A stretch of 64,000 bases of DNA from Halosimplex litoreum (GTDB lineage Archaea; Halobacteriota; Halobacteria; Halobacteriales; Haloarculaceae). Both the position numbers and the translations under genes were made by a program. Positions within the stretch are counted from its first letter, which is position 1, and each line of letters begins with the position of its first letter. The stretch lies in the NCBI RefSeq assembly GCF_016065055.1, contig NZ_CP065856.1, positions 434,001 through 498,000 of the forward strand, read 5' to 3'. Below the pieces are notes generated by a model. That model saw only the letters and a program-made list of their open reading frames with translations. It was not told the DNA's origin and searched no databases. Below are positions 31,880 through 39,670 of the stretch, piece by piece.

Positions 31880-32773
31880 ATGGGACGAACGCTGCTGGGG
31901 ATCGACCTCGACGAGTCGCCCGTCGGTGGGCTCATCGAGGGACTCCTCTCCGACGAGGACCTGGAGAAGCTCACCGACGGCGGCCGCGATCCGGGCGACG
32001 AGCCCGCCGCGGACGACGACGAACCGACCGGGGAGGTCGAGGAGTCGACCGGCGACGGTGCGACCGACGACGACGCGACCGCAGTGGGGACGGATCTGGT
32101 CGACGACGCGGTGGGGTCCGACGACGCCGACAGCTCCGGGTCGTCGAACGCCGAGTCGATCCCGGTCGGGACGAGCGGAGACACCGGTGGTGCCCCGTGG
32201 GACACGCCGAGCCCGGAGGGGCCGGAGCCGGTCCCGTCGCCGGGCGAGGAGCACGTCGACGACGAGGACGGCGGCTGGCGGGCGAACCTCCGGCCGTTGC
32301 TGTTGAAGGCGGCCGCCGCGCTGGTCGTCCTCGCGGTGGTCGCGTTCGCCGCCTACCGTCTGCTCGGGCGGGCGAAGTCGGCCGCCGGCGACAGGTTCGG
32401 GGGCGACGAGGAGGAGGCCGACTCGGTGCCGACCGCCGACGCGGCCGACGCCGACGTGCCCGAGGCGCGCCGCCGAGCGAAGCCCTCGGAGCGCGACGAC
32501 CGCGCGGAGTTCGGCGACCGCCCCGTCGACGAGACGGTCGGCCACGCCGAGCACGCCGAGGCGACCGGTGACGCCGCCGGCGACGTGGACGACGAGACCG
32601 ACGACGGCGAGGAGCCCGACAGCGTCGGACGGCCGACCGCCGATTCGGACGTGGGGGCGCTGGTCGGTTTGGCCGCGCTCGCGCTGATCGCCGCGCTGGT
32701 CCGAAAGTTCGGCGAGGGCCGCGAGTACGACCCGCTCGTCGACGGACCGGCCGACGACGCCGACGATGAGTGA
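31880..32773 (+). CDS. Acidic two-helix membrane protein of unknown function
   Basis: About 297 residues. MGRTLLGIDLDESPVGGLI begins a 30-residue amphipathic segment, followed by a very acidic Ser/Thr/Asp-rich linker, a membrane helix (PLLLKAAAALVVLAVVAFAAY), another charged stretch (ARRRAKPSERDDRAEFGDR), and a short hydrophobic segment near the C-terminus (GALVGLAALALIAALVRKF). I prefer the ATG at 31880; a longer start at 31766 would begin at the edge of the tandem repeat. It overlaps the next gene by eight bases. No family is recognised. Confidence 0.55.
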   Translation: MGRTLLGIDLDESPVGGLIEGLLSDEDLEKLTDGGRDPGDEPAADDDEPTGEVEESTGDGATDDDATAVGTDLVDDAVGSDDADSSGSSNAESIPVGTSGDTGGAPWDTPSPEGPEPVPSPGEEHVDDEDGGWRANLRPLLLKAAAALVVLAVVAFAAYRLLGRAKSAAGDRFGGDEEEADSVPTADAADADVPEARRRAKPSERDDRAEFGDRPVDETVGHAEHAEATGDAAGDVDDETDDGEEPDSVGRPTADSDVGALVGLAALALIAALVRKFGEGREYDPLVDGPADDADDE

Positions 32774-33086
32774 CGGCGGCGGGAGCGAGTCGGGAGCGCC
32801 CACCGACGACCCCGAGAGGTCGCTCGGCGGCCTCGCCGACCGGGAGGGGTGGCGCGTCGACGGAGCGGCCGCCCGGGTCCACTACGAGGGCGAGGGCGAC
32901 CGCTACAGCGTCGAGTACTACGCGCCGAGCGACTGCGTGGTCTACTGGAAGGTCCCGCCGGAGGGCAGCGGCGAGACGGCGGTGCCGGTGGGTCGCGAGA
33001 CGGTGCCGACGCCGCTGCGCGAGCGGATCCGGATGGACCTCGACGCGACGGGTATCGACCCCGCAGTCGAGCGACGAGAGCTGTAG
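32766..33086 (+). CDS. Small soluble protein overlapping the upstream membrane protein gene
   Basis: 106 residues, starting eight bases before the end of the gene upstream, so the two are co-translated. After an acidic N-terminal 25 residues it has the segment RVDGAAARVHYEGEGDRYSVEYYA with beta-strand periodicity, then VVYWKVPPEGSGETAVPVGRET and a short C-terminal helix (PLRERIRMDLDATGIDP). It resembles haloarchaeal small proteins but I do not recognise a named family. The operon partner suggests a role with the membrane protein. Confidence 0.55.
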   Translation: MSDGGGSESGAPTDDPERSLGGLADREGWRVDGAAARVHYEGEGDRYSVEYYAPSDCVVYWKVPPEGSGETAVPVGRETVPTPLRERIRMDLDATGIDPAVERREL

Positions 33087-33224
33087 GACAGTCGAGCGTC
33101 GGTCGCTGTAAGACGACGGTTCGCGCGCTCGCGTCCGGCGGTTCCGTGTCGACCGTGTCGACGGTCACGAGCGGAGACTTCGCAGTCCGTCAGGCTAAAG
33201 CGCACCCGTCCGGAACCGGGAGGC

Positions 33225-35747
33225 ATGGAGTTTCACGAGGCGGCGGACTTTCTCTTCGATCTGCGACGGTTCGCGCCGCGGCCGGGCCTGGACCCGACGC
33301 GGGACCTGCTCGGTCACCTCGGCGACCCCCACGAGCGGCTCGCGTGCGTCCAGATCGCGGGGTCGAACGGCAAGGGCAGCACCGCCCGGATGGTCGAGCG
33401 GGCGCTGCGGGAGGCCGGGCTGTCGGTCGGGCTGTACACTTCGCCCCACCTCGACGACGTGCGCGAGCGGGTCCGCGTCGACGGGCGGCCGATGACCGAG
33501 TCGGCGGTGACGGCGTTCGTCGAGTCGTTTCGCGAGTACGCGACCGAGCGGGCGACCGACGGCGACTCGCCCACCTTCTTCGAGACGCTCACCGCGATGG
33601 CGCTGTGGGAGTTCGACCGACGGGACGTCGACGTGGCCGTCCTCGAAGTCGGCATCGGCGGGACGCTGGACGCCACGAGCGTCGTCGACCCGATCGCCAG
33701 CGCCGTCACCGCGGTGACGCTGGAACACACCGACCTGCTCGGCGACACCGAGGCGGAGATCGCTCGCGACAAGTCCGGGGTCGCGCCCGCGGACGCGCCC
33801 CTCGTGACCGCGACGACCGGCGACGCGCTCGCGGCTATCCGCGAGGAGGTCGACGACGTCGTGACGGTGGCCGACGCCGCGTGGAACGACCCCGACGACC
33901 CGGACGTGCTCGTCGAGTACGGCGGTCGCGAGGGGCTGGAGGGAGCAGTGACGGTCGAGGGGGGCGCCGAAGACTGGACCGTCGACACGTATCTCCCGCT
34001 GCTGGGCGCCCACCAGGCGCGCAACGCGGGCGTCGCGGCGGCGCTCGTCCGGCAGGTGGCCGACCGGCTGGGGGCGGAAGTGGACACGGAGGCCGTCGAG
34101 CGCGGGTTCCGCAACGCCCACTGGCCGGGGCGGTTCGAGGTGATGGACCGCGAGCCGCTGGTCGTCCTCGACGGCGCGCACAACCCGGGCGGCTGTGAGA
34201 CGACCGCCGAGGTGCTCGGGACCTTCGACTACGACGAGGCCCACCTCGTCGTCGGTGCGATGACCGACAAGGACCACCGCGGGATCGCCGCGGCGTTCGC
34301 CGACGCCGACCTCGGCCGCGTCGTCGCCTGCCGGCCCGACCACGACCGCGCCGAGTCGGCCGACGTGGTCGCCCGAGCCTTCGAGACGGAGACGGAAGCC
34401 GACGTGACGACACACGAGCCGGTCGCCGGCGCGCTCGACCGGGTGCTCGACGCCGCCGAACCCGACGACGCCGTCGTCGTCACGGGGTCGCTGTACGCCG
34501 TCGCCGAGGGGCGTACTCGCTGGTCCCGGCCCACCGTCCCGCTCGACGTGGACTCGGCGGCCGACGCCGAGGCGGCACTCGAACGGGCACACGTCGCGGA
34601 CGACGAGGCCGCTTCGGCGGCCGGCGACGCCGTCCACAGGGTCATGCGGACCAGGCTTCGGCCACGCCGCGCCCGTCGTCTGCAGTCCGAGCTTCGGGCG
34701 CTGGGCGGGGAGGTCGCGCTGTCGGCGCTGGCCGACCAGGACGAGGAGCGCGTCGCGGCCGTCCTGACGGGGACTCGCGACCAGTTCGACCGCCTCGCCG
34801 ACGCGCTCGCCGAGCGTGAGGACGACCTCGCGCCGCTGGCCGACGAGCTGCGACCGACTCTCGGCGCCTCGCCGACACCGAACGCGGCGACGCCGACGCC
34901 CGACAGCGACCGGAGCGCGGCCGAACGGGACTACCCGTGGGCCGACGGCACCGCCGTGATGGGCATCCTCAACATCACGCCCGACAGCTTCCACGACGGC
35001 GGCGAGTACAACACCGTCGAGGCGGCCCGCGAGCGCGCCGAGCGGATGGTCGACGCGGGCGTCGAGATCCTCGACATCGGCGGCGAGTCGACCCGCCCCG
35101 GCGGCGAGGTCGTCCCCGCCGAGGAGGAGACGGCGCGCGTTGTCCCGGTGATCGAAGCGATATCCGACCTCGACGCGACGATCTCGATCGACACGCGCAA
35201 AGCCGAGGTGGCCCGCGCCGCCCTCGAAGCCGGCGCGGACCTGCTCAACGACGTGTCCGGGCTGGAAGACCCGGAGATGCGCCTGGTCGCCGCCGAGCAC
35301 GACGTGCCCGTGGTCGTCATGCACAGCATCGAGGCGCCGGTCGACCCGTCGACCGAGGTCGAGTACGACGACGTGGTCGACGACGTGATCGACTACCTCT
35401 CCGAGCGCGTCCTCCTGGCCGAGAAGGCCGGACTCGACCGCTCGCAGATCCTCGTCGATCCCGGGCTGGGCTTCGGCAAGTCCGCGGCCGAGAGCTTCGA
35501 ACTCCTGGGTCGGCTGGACGAACTCGCGGCGCTGGGCTGTCCGGTCCTCGTCGGCCACTCCCGCAAGTCGATGTTCGAACTCACCGAGGGCGGGCGCGAG
35601 GGCGCGCTCGACGAGACCGTCGCCGGGACGGCGCTGGCCGCCGAGCGCGGCGCGGACGTGATCAGGGTCCACGACGCCCACGAGAACGTCGCCGCCGTCC
35701 GCGTCGCCAAGGCCGCCGCCGACCCCGAGCGGTTGGCGGACGAATGA
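33225..35747 (+). CDS. folCP: Bifunctional folylpolyglutamate synthase / dihydropteroate synthase (FolC-FolP fusion)
   Basis: 840 residues. Residues 1-430 are a Mur-ligase-type FolC: CVQIAGSNGKGSTARMVE is the ATP loop, GLYTSPHLDDVRERVRVDG follows, and VLDGAHNPGG is the C-domain signature. A 130-residue acidic linker leads to FolP at about 570-840: GILNITPDSFHDGGEY, DIGGESTRPGGEVVPAEEE (pterin/sulfonamide site), SIDTRKAEVARAALEAGADL, NDVSGLEDP, GLGFGKSAAES and VGHSRKS. It joins pteroate formation with glutamylation. The fusion is known in haloarchaea. TATA-like GGCTAAAGCGC 28 bases upstream supports the ATG at 33225. Confidence 0.95.
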   Translation: MEFHEAADFLFDLRRFAPRPGLDPTRDLLGHLGDPHERLACVQIAGSNGKGSTARMVERALREAGLSVGLYTSPHLDDVRERVRVDGRPMTESAVTAFVESFREYATERATDGDSPTFFETLTAMALWEFDRRDVDVAVLEVGIGGTLDATSVVDPIASAVTAVTLEHTDLLGDTEAEIARDKSGVAPADAPLVTATTGDALAAIREEVDDVVTVADAAWNDPDDPDVLVEYGGREGLEGAVTVEGGAEDWTVDTYLPLLGAHQARNAGVAAALVRQVADRLGAEVDTEAVERGFRNAHWPGRFEVMDREPLVVLDGAHNPGGCETTAEVLGTFDYDEAHLVVGAMTDKDHRGIAAAFADADLGRVVACRPDHDRAESADVVARAFETETEADVTTHEPVAGALDRVLDAAEPDDAVVVTGSLYAVAEGRTRWSRPTVPLDVDSAADAEAALERAHVADDEAASAAGDAVHRVMRTRLRPRRARRLQSELRALGGEVALSALADQDEERVAAVLTGTRDQFDRLADALAEREDDLAPLADELRPTLGASPTPNAATPTPDSDRSAAERDYPWADGTAVMGILNITPDSFHDGGEYNTVEAARERAERMVDAGVEILDIGGESTRPGGEVVPAEEETARVVPVIEAISDLDATISIDTRKAEVARAALEAGADLLNDVSGLEDPEMRLVAAEHDVPVVVMHSIEAPVDPSTEVEYDDVVDDVIDYLSERVLLAEKAGLDRSQILVDPGLGFGKSAAESFELLGRLDELAALGCPVLVGHSRKSMFELTEGGREGALDETVAGTALAAERGADVIRVHDAHENVAAVRVAKAAADPERLADE

Positions 35748-36375
35748 GCGACGAACGCGACCTCGACGAGTGGGCGAGCGCGGTCATGTCGGGCTACGAC
35801 GGCGTGGCCGAGGCCTACGACGCCGACCGCGACCCCGAGCACGAGGCGACCCTCGTCGAGTCGCTCGCGGCGGACCTCCCCGAGGACGCCCGCGTCCTCG
35901 ACGCCGGCTGCGGCGGCGGGCGGTGCTGGAGACGCTCGCCGACGAGTGCGACGCCCTCGGCGTCGACCTCTCGGACGAACAGCTGGCGCTGGCCCGCGAG
36001 CGGGCGCCCGCAGCGACGCTCGCCCGCGGCGACCTGACGCGACTCCCCGTCGCCGACGACGCCGTCGACGCGGTGACGGCGCTGCACTCGGTGATCCACG
36101 TCCCGCGCGAGCACCACGGGCGCGCGTTCGCGGAGTTCGCCCGCGTCCTCCGGCCCGGTGGTCACCTGTTACTCACGACCGGCGTCGGCGAGTGGGAAGG
36201 CGAAAACGACGACTGGCTCGACAGCGGCGCGGCGATGCAGTGGAGCTTCCACGGCCGCGAGCGGAGCCTGGAACTGCTCGATTCGGCAGGGTTCGACGTG
36301 ACCGAGGAGGCCGTCCGCGACGACGAACTCGGCGGCGGCGAGTGGCTGTTCGTCCGGGCTCGACTGCGGGGGTGA
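35744..36375 (+). pseudogene. SAM-dependent methyltransferase interrupted by a frameshift
   Basis: The gene starts with ATGA overlapping the end of folCP. The first frame encodes YDGVAEAYDADRDPEHEATLV and the SAM motif VLDAGCGGG; after about position 35920 the homologous sequence continues only in the -1 frame (AVLETLADECDALGVDLS, DAVTALHSVIHVPREHHGR, RVLRPGGHLLLTTGVGE). The pattern fits loss of one G in the run GGCGGCGGG. The restored product would be a 210-residue class I methyltransferase resembling UbiE/COQ5-type enzymes. It is either a real mutation or a sequencing or assembly error. Confidence 0.8.
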
Positions 36376-36409
36376 CGCAGCAGAGTCGGCGGGTCGGTGT
36401 CCCGCACTC

Positions 36410-36562
36410 TCAGTTCAGCGTCGGCCGGTCGACGACCCGGAACCGGTGGCCACAGCGCGGGCACTCGACGAGTCCGTCTCCCCCGGCCTCGACGGTCTCG
36501 AACGAGCGGGCGAGTCCGGTCTTCCCGCAGTCGGGACAGCGGCGGACGAGCGGTGGGATCAT
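36410..36562 (-). CDS. Small zinc-ribbon protein
   Basis: 50 residues. RRCPDCGKTG and VECPRCGHRF are two CxxC pairs 20-25 residues apart, a classical zinc ribbon. The rest is short and basic to neutral. Such micro zinc-ribbon proteins are common in haloarchaea, with unknown or regulatory roles. The reading frame is convergent with the methyltransferase and ends 35 bases from it. The ATG follows an A+T-rich patch (TCGGATAGGTAC) on the opposite strand. Confidence 0.7.
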   Translation of the reverse strand: MIPPLVRRCPDCGKTGLARSFETVEAGGDGLVECPRCGHRFRVVDRPTLN

Positions 36563-36644
36563 CTGCGATCGATTCGGATAGGTACTCGGGAGTCAAGGGT
36601 GCGTCGCCCGAACGGTTTTGGTCCGGCGCGACGACCGATGGGAC

Positions 36645-36998
36645 GTGAGCGGGATCGTGTTCTTCCGGACCGAAGACGAGGCGCGCGTCGTCGAGTTCTA
36701 CCGCGAACGGGTCGGCGCCGAGACGTGGCTCGAACAGGACGGCTGTACGATCCTCCGCCACGGTGACCTGAAGCTCGGGTTCTGCGGCCGCGAGGAGACC
36801 GACGACTGCGGGATCGTGACCTTCTACTACGACGACCGCGAGCGCGTCGACGAGCTGTACGAACGCCTGGAAGACCGTGCGCGGGGCCCGCCCGAAGTCG
36901 ACGAGCAGTACGAGATCTACCGCTTTTTCGCCGACGACCCCGACGGCCGTACCGTCGAGTTCCAGACGTTCCTGCACCCGCTGCCTGGCGACGAGTAG
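36645..36998 (+). CDS. VOC (glyoxalase/dioxygenase-fold) family protein
   Basis: 117 residues. GIVFFRTEDEARVVEFYRERVGAET is the first beta-alpha-beta unit, and DGCTILRHGDLKLGFCGRE, GIVTFYYDDRERVDELYERL and EIYRFFADDPDGRTVEFQTFL are the remaining modules of the vicinal oxygen chelate fold, ending in the usual glutamate (VEFQ). I chose the GTG at 36645 because a TATA-like TTTTGG lies 27 bases upstream. Members include glyoxalases, dioxygenases and resistance proteins; the activity is unknown. Confidence 0.8.
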   Translation: MSGIVFFRTEDEARVVEFYRERVGAETWLEQDGCTILRHGDLKLGFCGREETDDCGIVTFYYDDRERVDELYERLEDRARGPPEVDEQYEIYRFFADDPDGRTVEFQTFLHPLPGDE

Positions 36999-37022
36999 AC
37001 CGGGGACCGGTTGCGACCGAAG

Positions 37023-38081
37023 CTACAGCAGCCCGTACTCGGACTGCAGATCCCGATACGTCTGGAGGTAGCGTTCGAGGACGGCGTCGTGGTCGTAGTC
37101 GGCGTAGTCCTCGTCGACGGTCAGGCGGTCGAACTCGCCGGCGTCGACGATGGCGTCGGCGATCTGCTCGGGGTCGGTCGCCCGGAAGCTGCGTTCGACC
37201 TCCTCGATGAGTTCGTGGGCGCTGGACTCGGCCTGGTACTCGACGATGCCGACGCAGCCGCAGGCCAGCGCCCACAGCAGCTCGGTCGCGAAGTACTCCC
37301 GATAGGCCGTCTGGACGAACGCGTGGGCGCCCTTGTAGTACGCCACCCGCTCGGTGCGGTCGCAGGCGCCGACGAACTCGACCCGGTCGTCGATACGCAG
37401 GTCCCGGACCTGCCGTTCGTAGCCCTCGCGCTCGGGGCCGTCGCCGACGATCGTCGCCGACCAGTCGCGGTCGCGTAGTTCGGCGAGCCCGAGCAGGAAA
37501 CTCTCCAGGTTGGCGCTCCCGTCGAGGGGGTGGGCGTAGACGACGTCGACCTCCTCGGCGGGGTCGGTCTCCCTGACCGTCGTCATGTCGACGCTCTCGG
37601 GGACGACCTGGGTGGTGTCGGCGGTCGCGCCGCGCTCGCGGACTCGCGTGCGGACCATCTCGGACGGTGTATCGACCATGTCGGGGAGCGTGGCGGCGCG
37701 GTCGGCGAACCGCGAGTCGTCGACCGACTCGTCGCCGAACCACTCGACGACGAGTGGGACGCGAGCCAGCGTCCCGCCGAGGCTCGCGGCGAGGACGCCC
37801 ACCGGCGGCTCGGGCCGGGCGTGGACGATATCGGGGTCGGAGATAGCGAGCAGGGCGGGCAGGCGGACGGCGAAGGAGGTGAGCGTCGGGGAGATGGTGA
37901 CCCCGCGGTAGACGACGCCGTCGCGCTCGACGGTCTCGTCGGTCCCTTCCCAGAACTGCGTGCAGAAGACGGTCACGTCGTGGCCGCGGGCGGCGAGGGT
38001 TCGTGCGACGCGTTCGAGCCGGCGGGCGCCTTCGGTGTCGCGATAGTGAGTCGTCTCCATCGAGACGAACGCGACGCGCAT
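37023..38081 (-). CDS. Glycosyltransferase, GT4-like
   Basis: 352 residues. The N-terminal Rossmann half (MRVAFVSMETTHYRDTEGAR, ARTLAARGHDVTVFC) binds the acceptor, and the C-terminal half carries VGDGPEREGYERQ and EYFATELLWALACGCVGIVEY, corresponding to the GT-B donor-binding GPGTxE-like region with its glutamate. It probably transfers a sugar from a nucleotide donor to a lipid, S-layer glycan or other surface glycan. It stands alone, without other glycosylation genes. The ATG at 38081 gives a compact start; an upstream ATG at 38108 is possible. Confidence 0.85.
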   Translation of the reverse strand: MRVAFVSMETTHYRDTEGARRLERVARTLAARGHDVTVFCTQFWEGTDETVERDGVVYRGVTISPTLTSFAVRLPALLAISDPDIVHARPEPPVGVLAASLGGTLARVPLVVEWFGDESVDDSRFADRAATLPDMVDTPSEMVRTRVRERGATADTTQVVPESVDMTTVRETDPAEEVDVVYAHPLDGSANLESFLLGLAELRDRDWSATIVGDGPEREGYERQVRDLRIDDRVEFVGACDRTERVAYYKGAHAFVQTAYREYFATELLWALACGCVGIVEYQAESSAHELIEEVERSFRATDPEQIADAIVDAGEFDRLTVDEDYADYDHDAVLERYLQTYRDLQSEYGLL

Positions 38082-38237
38082 ACCGCCGACGACGAGGTGG
38101 GATGTCAAAAATCCCCGCCATCCCGTGGGAATCCGGTAAGGCCACCGTACCGCGGCGGCTCGACCTGGCCGCCGCCGAAGTAAGTCGCACCTACCGCGCA
38201 GGAACGTTTATGTTGAGATGCGAGAGTCCGGGCGGTA

Positions 38238-38969
38238 GTGAACCGACGGGCGTTCCTCGGGGGTGCCGGCGTGGCGCTGTCGCTGGGGGTGGCTGGACGC
38301 CGCGTCACGAGCCCGCCGGACCCGGTCGTCGTCCGCGTCTGGTTCAGCGAGTCCGCGGCCACGCACGACGCGCTCGCCGACAGGGTTCAGGGATACCTCG
38401 GCGCGGCCCTCCGGTCGGCGCTCGACGCCGTCGAGATCGAGCTGGCGCCGTCGACTGTCACGCTCGCCCACGAGGGCGGGAAGGCGGCGCTCGGGTTCGA
38501 CTGGCCCGTGACGGTCGCCGAGGGGCTGGTCGGGATGGCCGAGGTCGACCCCGTCGGCGACGCGAACCTGCTCGTCACCGACGGCGACCCACGGCGCCAG
38601 CCCGCCGGGTACGCTCGCCCGCGCGTCGCCGCCACGACCGGTGGGGCCTACATCGCACGAATGGCCCCCGCCGGGGAGACGCCGTCGGTCGTCCCGTACT
38701 CGATCCCCGCGGCGGCGACGCAGTTGCTCCTCCACGAGTGTGGCCACGCGCTCGGGGCCACCCACGGCCACGGGACGGCGCGACGCGAGGGCGACGCCCT
38801 CGTCGCGAGCCCGATGGTCGGGAGCTACCTCTGGGCGTCCGAGCGCGTCCGCGAGCGACACCTCGACGACGAGAGCGCCTGCGGCGGCGCGTACCCGGAC
38901 GCCAGAGACGCTCCCGAGCGGCGACTCGGGCTTCGCTACACCGACTGCGCCGCTGGTGCGCTGGGATGA
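38238..38969 (+). CDS. Tat-exported metzincin-type zinc protease-like protein
   Basis: 243 residues from a GTG preceded by the TATA-like CGTTTATG. MNRRAFLGGAGVALSLGVAG is a twin-arginine signal without lipobox. Residues 166-176, HECGHALGATH, match the metzincin zinc motif HExxHxxGxxH, followed by a possible Met-turn at SPMVGSYLW. The N-terminal half has normal alpha/beta composition with VVVRVWFSESAATHDALADR. The C-terminus holds two cysteines (DESACGG and YTDCAAG). It may be an extracellular peptidase or a related binding protein; the family is not otherwise recognised. Confidence 0.75.
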   Translation: MNRRAFLGGAGVALSLGVAGRRVTSPPDPVVVRVWFSESAATHDALADRVQGYLGAALRSALDAVEIELAPSTVTLAHEGGKAALGFDWPVTVAEGLVGMAEVDPVGDANLLVTDGDPRRQPAGYARPRVAATTGGAYIARMAPAGETPSVVPYSIPAAATQLLLHECGHALGATHGHGTARREGDALVASPMVGSYLWASERVRERHLDDESACGGAYPDARDAPERRLGLRYTDCAAGALG

Positions 38970-39005
38970 CGGGAAAAAAGTCCGAACGGTCCTCGACTGG
39001 AAGCG

Positions 39006-39434
39006 TCAGCCCGCGGCGTCCGTCTCGGTCTCGTCGCCGAAGACGCCCGTGTCCGTCTCGGTCTCGGTCTCGTTCCCCATGACGCCGCCCTCATCGGTCT
39101 CGTCGCCGAACCCGTCGTCCGTCTCGGTCTCCATCGTGTCGTCTCCGTCCGTCTCGGTCTCCATCGTGTCGTCCTCCTCCGTCTCGGTCGCGGGTTCCAT
39201 CACGTCGTCCTCCTCCGTCTCGGTCGCGGGTTCCATCACGTCGTCCTCCTCCGTCTCGGTCGCGGGTTCCATCACGTCGTCCTCCTCCGTCTCGGTCTCG
39301 TCACCGATAGCGGGGGAGGTGTCGCCGTCGTCACCGACGGCTTCCGTCTCGGTTCCGGCGCCCGGTCCGGGGCCGCCACAGCCGGCGAGAGCGACCAGGG
39401 CGACGATGCAGACTGTCGCGAGTGCGCGGTACAT
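39006..39434 (-). CDS. Small lipoprotein with tandem acidic repeats
   Basis: 142 residues. MYRALATVCIVALVALAGC is a lipoprotein signal peptide. The mature part is almost wholly Glu/Asp/Thr repeats: a 12-residue unit TETEEDDVMEPA occurs three times in a row, preserved as 36-base DNA repeats, followed by variants (DDTMETETDG, DGFGDETDEGG). It is likely disordered and highly acidic at the surface. Its length probably varies among strains by slippage. No function is known. It resembles short haloarchaeal surface lipoproteins. Confidence 0.7.
   Translation of the reverse strand: MYRALATVCIVALVALAGCGGPGPGAGTETEAVGDDGDTSPAIGDETETEEDDVMEPATETEEDDVMEPATETEEDDVMEPATETEEDDTMETETDGDDTMETETDDGFGDETDEGGVMGNETETETDTGVFGDETETDAAG
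39195..39302 (-). repeat. 36-base tandem repeats inside the lipoprotein gene
   Basis: Within the coding sequence, a 36-base unit (plus-strand form CATCACGTCGTCCTCCTCCG followed by TCTCGGTCGCGGGTTC) is repeated nearly identically about three times. It encodes TETEEDDVMEPA in the minus-strand reading. The near identity at the DNA level, beyond what the protein needs, indicates recent duplication. Confidence 0.7.
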
Positions 39435-39670
39435 GCGTTCTCGTCCAGGGGAGCCCGCCGTTTCGTTATTGACGGGCATTCGGGGGAGAGACGCAACGTT
39501 TCCCCCGTTGTCTCCGTCCCGGGGGCGCAAAACGTCGGCCTACTGTGCCCGTCTCTCACGCCTACCACCGCACCACCGCTCCCGGTTGCCACCCGTCCGC
39601 TCGCTGCCGGTCGCGAACCGACGCTCGCACGCCCGGAAGGCCTTTCTCCGTTCCGTGGCTTGCCCGGGGT

